A stretch of 64,000 bases of DNA from Limnobaculum allomyrinae. Lineage in GTDB: Bacteria; Pseudomonadota; Gammaproteobacteria; Enterobacterales; Enterobacteriaceae. Numbering within the stretch: position 1 is the stretch's first letter; every line of letters starts with the position of its first letter. The stretch is taken from assembly GCF_016649425.1 (NCBI RefSeq), contig NZ_JADRCR010000005.1, positions 195,971-259,970 of the forward strand, in the 5' to 3' direction. Below, piece after piece: positions 20,341 to 28,381 of this stretch. Below the pieces are notes generated by a model, which was not told where the DNA came from, made no database searches, and saw only the letters and a list, made by a program, of their open reading frames with translations. The translations under genes were made by a program, and so were the position numbers.

Positions 20341-20928
20341 ATGGAAAATTTTAACTATCAATTATTTATGATGATAAATGTCACGCCAGACTCTCCGCTT
20401 TGGGCTATTGAGTTAGCTGAGTTTTTGGCAAAACAGGCGATAAATATTATACCGATTGTTTTATTAGTTGCATGGTTATGGGTACCTCGCCGGGAATTAG
20501 TGATAAAAACGCTTATTGCACTGGTATTTGGCGTGATATTAGCCAAAACGCTGGGAACCCTATTTCCTCACGTTCGCCCGTTTATTCAGGGAGTTGGTTA
20601 TCAGTTACTGGGTCATGGTAATACGCCATCTTTTCCAAGTAACCATGGTACTGGAGCGTTTACGTTTGCACTGGCATTTCTGCTTTGGGGGCGTTTGGGT
20701 ATGGGGATGCTGTTTATGGTGTGGGCGTTGGGTATTGCATGGTCTCGGGTCTATTTAGGTGTTCATTGGCCAATGGATATGGCGGGTGCTTTTATGGTGG
20801 CGTTAGTTTCATGCTTTCTGACGCAATGGATCTGGTCACTGTGGGGAAGGGCTTTTTTGTCTAATTCTGAGAAGATATATCATCGAGTTTTTATTCTGCC
20901 AATCAAGAAAAGTTGGGTTAAATATTAA
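20341..20928 (+). CDS. ybjG: Undecaprenyl-diphosphatase YbjG (PAP2 family)
   Basis: 195 residues, close to E. coli YbjG (198). It removes a phosphate from undecaprenyl diphosphate on the periplasmic face, recycling the peptidoglycan lipid carrier. Motifs: FPHVRPF, PSFPSNHGTGAFTF and AWSRVYLGVHWPMDMAG; the last holds the catalytic histidine. The C-terminal LPIKKSWVKY matches LPIRKGWVRD of YbjG. A wobble-containing 8-bp hairpin (20949-20968) follows the gene. Confidence 0.93.
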   Translation: MENFNYQLFMMINVTPDSPLWAIELAEFLAKQAINIIPIVLLVAWLWVPRRELVIKTLIALVFGVILAKTLGTLFPHVRPFIQGVGYQLLGHGNTPSFPSNHGTGAFTFALAFLLWGRLGMGMLFMVWALGIAWSRVYLGVHWPMDMAGAFMVALVSCFLTQWIWSLWGRAFLSNSEKIYHRVFILPIKKSWVKY

Positions 20929-21384
20929 TTAACCAGCTAATGTTAAAACAGGGTCAATGATGGCCCTGAAAATTATTGAATATTGTTAACAGAGTAAATA
21001 TTTTTTTAATTAACAAATGATACCTTTGTATATTTTAAACCCTTCATTTCGTATAGCTATTTATAATAAAGTAGCATTCTATTTAAACCTTTTTATTTAC
21101 TAAACATTCATTATAAATACATATAATATCAATATTGTTATTTTTAATTAATATCATGATATTTAAAGGTTAAATTATTTAACATGTATTTCATTAAGTA
21201 ATTTTAATTATATATTTATGTGTTGTAGATATATTTTTTGTTTGTGGTATTTAAAATATAAAAATTTTATTTAACCACTTCTGGTTATTATCAGAAATAT
21301 ATTCTTTCTATTCTGGAATAATTAAAAACCGCTCCTAAAATTATAATTACGTCATCAGACGTTTTCTAATTAGAGGCTATTCAT
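20929..21384. other. Very AT-rich intergenic region upstream of the Gly-rich lipoprotein gene
   Basis: 456 bp, strikingly AT-rich from about 20990 to 21350, with many TTTAAA and ATATAA stretches and no open frame. Curved AT-rich DNA of this kind is often bound by H-NS, which would fit silencing of a surface-protein locus. That is inference. AGAGG just before 21385 is the ribosome site of the next gene. Confidence 0.4.
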
Positions 21385-22689
21385 ATGAGACGGACAAATA
21401 TTGGCCGGTTGAGCAGCATTGCATTGGCAATTATGCTTGCCTGTTCTCTTGCGGCATGTAGTGGGGGCGGAGGAGGATCGATTAGCTCCGCATTAAAAGA
21501 TAAGGGTAACCAGAACGTTGACAATAATAGTGGTTCTGGTGGTGATGATGGTGGTAGTGCAAATAACGGTGGTGATGGTGGCAGCGGAGGCACTGGAGAT
21601 GGAGGTACTGGAAATAACGGCGGTAACAACGGCGGTAACAATGGTGGAAACAACGGCGGCAACAACGGTGGAGGTGGAACTGATACGGCTTCTACCACTA
21701 CCGGAAATGTACTGAATGATGTGGGTGGTGCAGTGAATGGTGTTGGTGACACTGTTAAAGGTGTAGGTGATGTGGTCAGTAACGTGACATTACCGGACGC
21801 CGGAGGCGTTGTTGTTCAGGGTACCGTATCGCTGGTGGATTCTGCAGGTAATGCCATTAATGATGTAGGTAGCGGCATTCAGAACGGCGTTGGTAAGTTG
21901 GGTTCAAACCCAAATGCTTTAGGTGATACCGCTGCTGGCGTACCAAAAGCAGTGAGCTCATTGGGTGATGGTGTTTCTGGTTTAGGTGATACCGTTGCAG
22001 CTTTAGGCGATACCAAACTATTGGGTACTGTCGGTAAAACAGGTGTACTGGATACAACTGGCGGGGTAGTTAATAAGGTTGGTGGGGTTGTTTCTGATGT
22101 TGGTGATGGATTAGCAAAAGATCTAACTTCGGGTACCACAGCTAAAGTGACAACAGCATTAACCGGCGTTGTTACTCCGGTGGTTGTTACAACAGAAAAT
22201 ATTACCCAAAAAGTAGGAGATACCACAGGATTAGGGGCTCCGGTTAATACAGTACTTGGTCAGGTTGGTACTGCAGTTGCTAATTTGGGAAATCAGGTAG
22301 GCAATACTGCACCAGCGTTAAATGGCCTGGGGGATACCGTTGCTAATGCAGGAAAAGCGGTCGGAGACACTGGCGGCCTGGTCACTTCGGATTCAGCATC
22401 ATCTGGCGGTGGAGTCGTGGGTAGTGTGGTTAATACTCTGACTAACACAGCATCTGGTGCAACCGGTTCTACCGGAGGTTCTTCATCGGGAAGTGCAGGT
22501 AGCGTTGGTGGTCTGGTTGGTGGTTTAGTTAGTGGTGTAACCAATACGGTTGGTGGTGTCACTTCTGGTAATGCTACTGGTGGCACCAATACTAATCCGG
22601 TTGGAAGTCTGGTCGGTAATGTTACAGCAGGTCTTGGTGCGGGGGCTGGCATCAGCATTGGTGGAACACAAAATAAGTCAGGTAAATAA
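21385..22689 (+). CDS. Gly-rich, repeat-containing lipoprotein; likely cargo of the adjacent TpsB
   Basis: 434 residues. A lipoprotein signal peptide ends in LAAC-SGGGGGS (Cys25). Residues about 30-97 are Gly/Asn-rich with five tandem NNGG units (bases 21613-21672, 12-bp period). The rest is built of loosely repeated GLGDTV / VGGVV segments rich in Gly, Val, Asn and Thr, with no cysteine after residue 25. Databases tend to call such proteins collagen-like, although strict Gly-X-Y runs are not seen. There is no recognisable TPS (haemagglutination) domain. The TpsB-type transporter follows 77 bp downstream. A secreted or surface-displayed adhesin or matrix protein is my inference. Confidence 0.75.
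   Translation: MRRTNIGRLSSIALAIMLACSLAACSGGGGGSISSALKDKGNQNVDNNSGSGGDDGGSANNGGDGGSGGTGDGGTGNNGGNNGGNNGGNNGGNNGGGGTDTASTTTGNVLNDVGGAVNGVGDTVKGVGDVVSNVTLPDAGGVVVQGTVSLVDSAGNAINDVGSGIQNGVGKLGSNPNALGDTAAGVPKAVSSLGDGVSGLGDTVAALGDTKLLGTVGKTGVLDTTGGVVNKVGGVVSDVGDGLAKDLTSGTTAKVTTALTGVVTPVVVTTENITQKVGDTTGLGAPVNTVLGQVGTAVANLGNQVGNTAPALNGLGDTVANAGKAVGDTGGLVTSDSASSGGGVVGSVVNTLTNTASGATGSTGGSSSGSAGSVGGLVGGLVSGVTNTVGGVTSGNATGGTNTNPVGSLVGNVTAGLGAGAGISIGGTQNKSGK
21613..21672 (+). repeat. Tandem 12-bp repeat encoding NNGG x5
   Basis: Five in-frame 12-bp units (AAC AAC GGC GGT and synonymous variants) encode Asn-Asn-Gly-Gly. The variation is at third positions, so the protein repeat is kept while the DNA has drifted. 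Unit gain or loss would keep the frame and change linker length. Confidence 0.85.
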
Positions 22690-22710
22690 TCATTTTTAAT
22701 CATCATGATT

Positions 22711-22736
22711 AGTGCCCCCATTCGTGGGGGCACTTT
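22711..22736 (+). terminator. Hairpin between the Gly-rich lipoprotein and tpsB genes
   Basis: AGTGCCCCCA (22711-22720) pairs perfectly with TGGGGGCACT (22725-22734) around a TTCG tetraloop, but only three Ts follow. It is probably a partial terminator or mRNA stabiliser that makes more cargo than transporter. Confidence 0.7.
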
Positions 22737-22766
22737 AGTATCTGGGTATGCCACGAGAAATCGATT

Positions 22767-24494
22767 ATGAAAATAAGACAAATTGGCTTGTTGTGTTTAT
22801 TCACTTCTGGCGTAGGCAGCGCGTGGGCTGACGTTTTGCCAACGCTGATTGACCCTAATAACCCGGCAAAATTAGCCAGTGAAGTGGCTAAACCTGGTAC
22901 ACCACGAGAGAGAGGTGCACAGGCCACAGTTCCCTCTTCTGATGAACAGACCGCAGCTGGCGGGTTGACGCTGGAAACATTAATTGAAGTTAAACACTTG
23001 CAATTTATTGGTGGTACGCGTTATTCCAATGAGGAATTGATCAAACCCTATGCTGATTTTATTGGTAAAAAAATTCCGTTGAAAAAACTGATTGAAGCGA
23101 CGCAAGCCATTACTGAAAAGTACCATCGGGATGGCTATATTCTCTCTTATGCCTATCTGCCATCCAAAAATTTTCAACAGGGCACCTTAAGTGTGGCATT
23201 GGTAGAAGGTTATATTGCTAATAGTCGTGTGCAAAGTGATAACACGGCTATCGCTCACCGATTAGAAAGGCTGTCGCGTAAAATTATGGAGCAAAAACCG
23301 CTGACACAAGAGTGGTTTGAGCGCTACAGCATTTTAATGAACCGAACGCCTGATACAACTGTCAGCGCATCAGCAAAAAATCCGGATAATATTTATGGTG
23401 CTACTCAACTGGATGTTAAAGCAGACCATCCTCACTATTGGAATCTGAGTTCAACGGTAGATAGTCGGAAAGACCAGCAGAAAGCAGTCATTAACGGCAC
23501 CCTGAGTGGTTTAACTTCTTATGGTGAACAGCTTGGTATTGCCACTTTGGTTCCTTTGGGGAGCAATGACAATAAAGAGAACTATGTTGGTATGAACTAC
23601 CAACAGTATTTGAATGATGATGGTTTGCAGGTGCAACTGAAAGGAAGTTATTACAATAAGAAGCCAAAGAATAATACGCCTGTACTGGTATTGCCCCAGT
23701 TAGATGTGGATATTGGAAGTAAAACGGAAGAGACTCAATATACCAGCGGTATCCAGTTTAATTACCCTTTGTTATTAACCAGACAGAATCAATGGACTTT
23801 AAGTGGTGGTCTGGACTATCTGGATAAGCAATATGACGTTTCTTATCATGGTCGATTGCTGGGCGATCCTTTCTCAGCAAAAGAAGGATTTAAATTACGC
23901 TATCCGGCTGCGGATTTATCGTTAGCGCGTTACCGGGAATATACTTTGGGCGTCTGGTCTACCCGGCTGAATTTACGCCAGGGTATTGAAGGTTCAATGG
24001 CTAACAGCGATCTACCCGATACCGATCTTGCTTTTACTCGCTGGCGATTAAATAACGATGCCGCTTATCTTTTGGCTGAAAAATGGCGATTAAGCGCCAG
24101 TCTGGAAGGGGACTGGTCAGATAACGATTTGCCTGAGCCGGAGCGCGTCAGTTTTGGTGGTTTACGTTATGGTCGGGGATATCCGGATGGTGATGCCAGT
24201 GGTGACTATGGCTATGGTGGACAACTTGAAATGCGGTATATGTATAGCCGCGAAAGTCGTTGGCTTAATACTGTTCAACCCTACGTATTAGTCGATACTG
24301 CCAGAAGTTACTTTAATCAGCGAGCGTTAGATGACCGGAAGTTGGCATCCTATGCGGCGGGTGTCACTATTGGTGACAGTAAGCACTATTCTCTGTCTCT
24401 GGAAGGTGCGCGACCAGTGGGCGATGTTCCCAGCGACAGTGATAAACGTGGTTTTCGCTTTAATGCCACTTTTACTTATAACTTTAATAATTAA
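22767..24494 (+). CDS. ShlB/FhaC/HecB-family two-partner secretion transporter (TpsB)
   Basis: 575 residues. A signal peptide (ends GSAWA) is followed by a linker, a POTRA pair (about residues 75-205, VKHLQFIGGTRYSNEEL and LSYAYLPSKNFQQGTLSVAL) and a C-terminal Omp85-type 16-strand barrel. The loop-6 region is seen in VSFGGLRYGRGYPDGDASGDYG, with the RGY/F signature. The final residues FNATFTYNFNN have the aromatic outer-membrane insertion end. Such proteins export one dedicated partner encoded next door. Here that can only be the Gly-rich lipoprotein, an atypical substrate. Confidence 0.9.
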   Translation: MKIRQIGLLCLFTSGVGSAWADVLPTLIDPNNPAKLASEVAKPGTPRERGAQATVPSSDEQTAAGGLTLETLIEVKHLQFIGGTRYSNEELIKPYADFIGKKIPLKKLIEATQAITEKYHRDGYILSYAYLPSKNFQQGTLSVALVEGYIANSRVQSDNTAIAHRLERLSRKIMEQKPLTQEWFERYSILMNRTPDTTVSASAKNPDNIYGATQLDVKADHPHYWNLSSTVDSRKDQQKAVINGTLSGLTSYGEQLGIATLVPLGSNDNKENYVGMNYQQYLNDDGLQVQLKGSYYNKKPKNNTPVLVLPQLDVDIGSKTEETQYTSGIQFNYPLLLTRQNQWTLSGGLDYLDKQYDVSYHGRLLGDPFSAKEGFKLRYPAADLSLARYREYTLGVWSTRLNLRQGIEGSMANSDLPDTDLAFTRWRLNNDAAYLLAEKWRLSASLEGDWSDNDLPEPERVSFGGLRYGRGYPDGDASGDYGYGGQLEMRYMYSRESRWLNTVQPYVLVDTARSYFNQRALDDRKLASYAAGVTIGDSKHYSLSLEGARPVGDVPSDSDKRGFRFNATFTYNFNN

Positions 24495-24495
24495 C

Positions 24496-24521
24496 ATCAG
24501 GCCGGGATATCCCGGCCTGAT
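24496..24521. terminator. Bidirectional terminator between tpsB and yehS
   Basis: A perfect 26-bp palindrome, with ATCAGGCCGGGAT as its left half, lies between convergent genes. It can fold on either transcript; flanking T-runs are short. Confidence 0.7.
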
Positions 24522-24539
24522 TATTAGTAATGAACTCAA

Positions 24540-25001
24540 TTAGCCACGCAGGCGTTTGGTAAGACCTTTCAGAAAGTAGCGTAATAGTTGATCGCCACAT
24601 TCGCGGTAATTCTTATGGCCTGGTTTGCGGAACACTGCGCTTAATTCGGGTTTAGATACGCGGAAATCTACTGATTTATAAATATCCAGCAGGTCAGTAT
24701 CTTTTAGCTCAAAAGCGATACGCAATTTCTTTAATACGATGTTATTAGTTATCCGAGGCTCAATTTCAGGAGCAGGGAAGTTTTCATCTTTGCCGCGTCT
24801 AAAGAAGATCAGGCCGTTAAGAAAATGGCCCATAACCCGATCGTCGCACGCTTTGTAGTCCGGCTCATCTTCTTTTTTTAACCAGCAAGCCATGTCGGCT
24901 ACAGAGACTTCCAGATCCGCCAGTTTAATGATTTGAACCATCTGAGCATCACTGAGATCCAGCATGTAACGTACACTTCGTAAGGTATAAGTATTAATCA
25001 T
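24540..25001 (-). CDS. yehS: DUF1456 family protein YehS
   Basis: 153 residues made of two tandem repeats of the same module: RSVRYMLDLSDAQMVQIIKL with FLNGLIFFRRGKDE, and KKLRIAFELKDTDLLDIYKS with LLRYFLKGLTKRLRG. This matches E. coli YehS (DUF1456). No biochemical role is established. It lies alone between a convergent transporter gene and a LysR gene. Confidence 0.92.
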   Translation of the reverse strand: MINTYTLRSVRYMLDLSDAQMVQIIKLADLEVSVADMACWLKKEDEPDYKACDDRVMGHFLNGLIFFRRGKDENFPAPEIEPRITNNIVLKKLRIAFELKDTDLLDIYKSVDFRVSKPELSAVFRKPGHKNYRECGDQLLRYFLKGLTKRLRG

Positions 25002-25176
25002 TGATTATTATCCACATTTTTCGTTTCGGACTGAACTTTGTTGTCGGTGCCGGTTTCATTATTGTTCAGTGGATATTCTTTAACCGCTGACATTAACGGC
25101 AGCATAGTAGGCATTAATCCATGGTTTCTCAATATTTAATCGAGATTATTTTATGGTGAAGCCATTGTGCAACGCC

Positions 25177-26052
25177 TTACAGGGGCTGTTTATTCAGATC
25201 CAAGAGTTGATCCAAAAACCATCGTCCGGCAGGGCCAGGGGGAGAGTTCTTTGACCAAACGGCATCCACAGAAATGGTTTTTGGCCAGCCCCGAGCGTTC
25301 AGTTCAATCAGAGGACGCTGGCTGAACTGACGAACCAACCAGCGGGGAAGTATCGCCCAGCCAAAGCCCTGTTCAGCCATTTCCAGCAGCATTAAATAAC
25401 TGGGCGCTGACCAGATAAGCCCTTGAGGTATTCGCTCCTGAGTGCGCTGATAGGTATTAAGACAAAGCTGGCGTGAACTGGCTAATTGCTCTTTTGTTAC
25501 CTGTTTTAATGATGCCAATGGGTGCTGTTTTGCGACAAACAAACTCATTTCTGTCTGCTCCAGCAATCGGGAGGAACCGATGTCCTGCGGATAGCTGTTT
25601 TGAACTTCGATGAGTCCGATATGAGCCCGGCCAGTTTGTAGCAGGTTAATGACATCTTCGTCTTCGGCTATCAAACATTCGAACTCGATATCGGGATAGC
25701 GGCGTTCAAAATTTTGCATGATCTCTTCATGGCGGGTTGGCTGATAAGTATCAGACAAGACAAAGCTGAGGCGTGGCTCAATGTGGGTCGAGAGGCGAAT
25801 AGCCAGTTCATCAAGGTGCTGACTGGCATTCAGAATCTCTTTTACTTGATTTAGTACTCTGAGACCCTGAGGGGTCAGTACCGGATGACGGCTATTGCGA
25901 TCAAACAGCATAAGTCCGAGATCAACTTCCAGATTGGCAATAGCCGTGCTAATAGTGGACTGGCTTTTGTGTAGCTTCCGGGCTGCGGCGGAGAAGGAGC
26001 CCAGCGCGGCGGCTTCAACAAAGGCAACGAGTGCTTCCGGAGAGTAATTCAT
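25177..26052 (-). CDS. LysR-type regulator divergent from a PACE efflux gene
   Basis: About 291 residues from MNYSPEALVAFVEAA. The helix-turn-helix is in residues 5-60 (SFSAAARKLHKSQSTISTAI), followed by the periplasmic-binding-like effector domain. The ATG at 26052 is preferred over a start 15 codons upstream, which would run through the operator region. LysR regulators next to PACE genes commonly activate them (AceR with AceI in Acinetobacter), so that role is likely here. The effector is unknown. Confidence 0.87.
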   Translation of the reverse strand: MNYSPEALVAFVEAAALGSFSAAARKLHKSQSTISTAIANLEVDLGLMLFDRNSRHPVLTPQGLRVLNQVKEILNASQHLDELAIRLSTHIEPRLSFVLSDTYQPTRHEEIMQNFERRYPDIEFECLIAEDEDVINLLQTGRAHIGLIEVQNSYPQDIGSSRLLEQTEMSLFVAKQHPLASLKQVTKEQLASSRQLCLNTYQRTQERIPQGLIWSAPSYLMLLEMAEQGFGWAILPRWLVRQFSQRPLIELNARGWPKTISVDAVWSKNSPPGPAGRWFLDQLLDLNKQPL

Positions 26053-26057
26053 GATGT

Positions 26058-26105
26058 ATCGATTTTTTAGATGGTATCTATTTTTAATATATCCCAAAAA
26101 TCGAT
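26058..26105. promoter_or_regulatory. LysR-type binding region between regulator and PACE gene
   Basis: TAGATGGTATCTA (26068-26080) is an imperfect palindrome of exact T-N11-A form. It sits within a perfect 10-bp inverted repeat, ATCGATTTTT (26058-26067) and AAAAATCGAT (26096-26105). This is a typical LysR autoregulatory and activation region. Confidence 0.65.
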
Positions 26106-26167
26106 GATAATCGACAATTCCGAATAGTTTGGATTTTTTTTAACTTAAAGTAACAAGCAGGTCATTT

Positions 26168-26632
26168 ATGCAGAAGAAAACATTAGCAGAACGTATTTTT
26201 CACGCGGTCTGTTTTGAGGTGATTGCCATTATCATTACTGCGCCACTTTTTTCGTGGCTGATGGGGCGCTCCATCCTGCAGATGGGGACGTTGGCAATAG
26301 TGCTTTCGACTACCGCGATGATCTGGAACGTGATTTATAACGCATTGTTCGATCGTTTCTGGCCTTCAAGTCGTATTACCCGTAACGCCAAAGTGCGAAC
26401 TTTCCATGCACTGGGTTTTGAAGGTGGATTTATCATTATCGGTTTGGGATTAGTGGTAGCAATATTAGGCGTGAGTGTTAAAACGGCATTCCTGATGGAG
26501 ATTGGTTTCTTTCTCTTTTTCTTGCCTTATACCTATATCTTCAATCTGGCTTACGACACCTTAAGGGAGAAGGTGATTAAGCACCGGAGCAGAAAGATGG
26601 AAATGCGACTGGCTGGAAATTATAAGAAGTAA
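26168..26632 (+). CDS. PACE-family multidrug/biocide efflux transporter
   Basis: 154 residues with four membrane helices arranged as two bacterial-transmembrane-pair domains. Each half begins with the same motif: RIFHAVCFE (Glu17, equivalent to the essential acidic residue of AceI) and RTFHALGFE. PACE proteins export cationic biocides such as chlorhexidine, and short diamines are thought to be natural substrates. It is divergent from a LysR regulator and ends in a clear terminator. Confidence 0.92.
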   Translation: MQKKTLAERIFHAVCFEVIAIIITAPLFSWLMGRSILQMGTLAIVLSTTAMIWNVIYNALFDRFWPSSRITRNAKVRTFHALGFEGGFIIIGLGLVVAILGVSVKTAFLMEIGFFLFFLPYTYIFNLAYDTLREKVIKHRSRKMEMRLAGNYKK

Positions 26633-26636
26633 AACC

Positions 26637-26680
26637 AATGGGGGGAAATATTAAAATTGCCCCCCATTAATATTGTTTTT
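26637..26680 (+). terminator. PACE gene terminator
   Basis: AATGGGGGG (26637-26645) pairs with CCCCCCATT (26660-26668) and is followed by a T-rich run reaching 26680. Confidence 0.8.
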
Positions 26681-26800
26681 CGTTCGTTCTTTTAGCGGTA
26701 ACTCTTTCCTCCACCTCTTTATCAACGGTGCTATAATCGACGACGGCACGAATCCCATCGTATATAATTTATTCAAATTTAATAAAGGCCCTGTCAAATC

Positions 26801-27823
26801 ATGGAACAAACCAGCCTTGGTTTTCCTCCGTTAACCGTAACGGTTTTTATTGTACTTGCCGTTTCTGCCCTGGCTATCGACCTGATAGCACATCGCAAGG
26901 ATAAGCCGATTAGTTTGAAAAACGCTTCAATCTGGTGCCTGTTTTGGTTGTCTATTGGTCTTGGATTTGGTGGTTTTCTCTATGTTCAACATGGCGCAGA
27001 TATCGCCAGTCTGTATTTGACGGGGTATGCGCTGGAAGAGGTGCTGTCTGTCGATAATTTGTTTGTCATCATGGCTATTTTCGCCTGGTTTAAGATCCCA
27101 AACGGATATCGCCATCGAGTACTCTATTGGGGCATTATTGGCGCCATTGTTTTCCGCGGTATTTTTGTGGCGATAGGTACCGGTTTATTAGCGTTAGGCC
27201 CTTGGGTTGAGATGCTGTTTGCGGTGATTGTATTTTTTACAGCGATTATGATGCTTCGTTCCAATCATGATGGTGACGAAATTGAAGACTATTCGCGTCA
27301 TCCTGCCAACCGTTTAGTGCGGCGCTTCTTTCCCGTCTATCCAAAGCTGGTGGGTAATCACTTTTTGCTAAGTGCTGAAGAAGTAAAGGCTGATTTAGCC
27401 CGCCCTGAAAATAAAGATTTTGTTTTTCACGTGAAGAAAAACGTACGTTACGCCACGCCGTTATTTTTATGTGTAGCGGTGGTGGAAATTTCTGATGTGA
27501 TGTTCGCTTTTGACAGCGTTCCTGCGGTGATAGCAGTTAGCCGCGAACCGCTCATTGTCTACTCAGCCATGATGTTTGCCGTATTAGGCTTGAGAACCTT
27601 CTACTTTGTGTTGGAGGCGCTACGTAACCATCTGGTTCATTTGGAAAAAGCGGTCATCTTCTTACTGTTCTTTGTTGGTTTTAAACTGGCGCTAAATGCC
27701 AGTGAGCATATATGGCATCATGGGTATGAAATCAGCGCAACGGCCAGTCTTGGTGTGGTATTGGCTGCATTAGCCATTGGTATCCTGAGCAGTTTTATCT
27801 TCCCGGCGAAAGACGACAAGTAG
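26801..27823 (+). CDS. TerC-family integral membrane protein
   Basis: 340 residues with about nine membrane helices. The two conserved acidic motifs of TerC/Alx proteins are present: EEVLSVDNLFVIMAIFAWF (about residues 79-97) and VVEISDVMFAFDSVPAVIAV. Family members export manganese or help metallate secreted enzymes. This one is longer than E. coli Alx (321) and clearly divergent from it. I looked for a yybP-ykoY manganese riboswitch upstream and did not see one. TATAAT at 26732-26737 is a candidate -10. A CCGGTAAC hairpin (27831-27857) follows the gene. Confidence 0.88.
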   Translation: MEQTSLGFPPLTVTVFIVLAVSALAIDLIAHRKDKPISLKNASIWCLFWLSIGLGFGGFLYVQHGADIASLYLTGYALEEVLSVDNLFVIMAIFAWFKIPNGYRHRVLYWGIIGAIVFRGIFVAIGTGLLALGPWVEMLFAVIVFFTAIMMLRSNHDGDEIEDYSRHPANRLVRRFFPVYPKLVGNHFLLSAEEVKADLARPENKDFVFHVKKNVRYATPLFLCVAVVEISDVMFAFDSVPAVIAVSREPLIVYSAMMFAVLGLRTFYFVLEALRNHLVHLEKAVIFLLFFVGFKLALNASEHIWHHGYEISATASLGVVLAALAIGILSSFIFPAKDDK

Positions 27824-27881
27824 CTACAGGCCGGTAACTCCTGAGGGGTGTTACCGGTATGCTGAATCTTGGCGGATGATG

Positions 27882-28247
27882 TTACTGATTAACGATAACT
27901 TTATGATAGTTATCGTTGTCCAGATTTCCTACCTCTAACGTAATTTCTGTTTCAACACCATTTGGCTGTGAAAAGGTACTTTTTGCCAGCGCCAGGATGG
28001 TTTTTGCCACCTCCTGTTTGATCGAGGCACTGCGTCCGGCAAACATTCTGAAATCAATGTGCATCACGGCTTTTTCTTTATCTGCCAGACCAATTACCGA
28101 TCTTTCAATTGGGGTAAGGTAAGTTTTAAAGTTAGAGGCATCCGATGAAATTAGCGGTGATACTGATTGATGTATCTGAATAACAAAAGACTCTAACTGC
28201 GATTGTGACGGCAGGTTAGGAGTATAAGTGATATGAATTTGTGGCAT
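27882..28247 (-). CDS. 5-carboxymethyl-2-hydroxymuconate isomerase (CHMI) family protein
   Basis: 121 residues of the tautomerase superfamily. The catalytic proline directly after the initiator Met is present (MPQIHITYTPNL), and MHIDFRMFAGRSASIKQEVA is the family's central segment. CHMI (HpaF/HpcD) acts in homoprotocatechuate degradation, but no other hpa gene is here, so this is probably a stand-alone tautomerase of unknown substrate. Confidence 0.82.
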   Translation of the reverse strand: MPQIHITYTPNLPSQSQLESFVIQIHQSVSPLISSDASNFKTYLTPIERSVIGLADKEKAVMHIDFRMFAGRSASIKQEVAKTILALAKSTFSQPNGVETEITLEVGNLDNDNYHKVIVNQ

Positions 28248-28336
28248 GAAGTCAGGTTCCGTTATTAGGTTTTTTTAGTATATATACCTGATAACGCGGC
28301 ATTTGGCACGAATAAATCCAATGAAAACATAGAGTA

Positions 28337-28359
28337 GGGGCGCTTATTATCGGCGCCCC
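28337..28359 (-). terminator. Hairpin after zraR
   Basis: GGGGCGC (28337-28343) pairs with GCGCCCC (28353-28359), 23 bp past the zraR stop. On the minus strand no clear T-run follows, so it is a weak terminator candidate. Confidence 0.5.
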
Positions 28360-28381
28360 GGATAACCTTCAATCATGCCGG

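Noticed and set aside
21613-21672. Short regular repeats considered as a CRISPR array
   Set aside because: The period is 12 bp with no spacers, and it encodes NNGG in frame within a real gene.
21381-21752. Pro-rich reverse-strand open frame opposite the Gly-rich lipoprotein, and a similar one at 22293-22781
   Set aside because: They are antisense shadows of Gly/Val-rich codons. They lack ribosome sites, and the forward gene has a lipoprotein signal and a paired transporter.
26681-26800. Possible yybP-ykoY manganese riboswitch before the TerC-family gene
   Set aside because: The conserved L1/L3 sequence elements are not visible, and the leader is too short after the preceding terminator.
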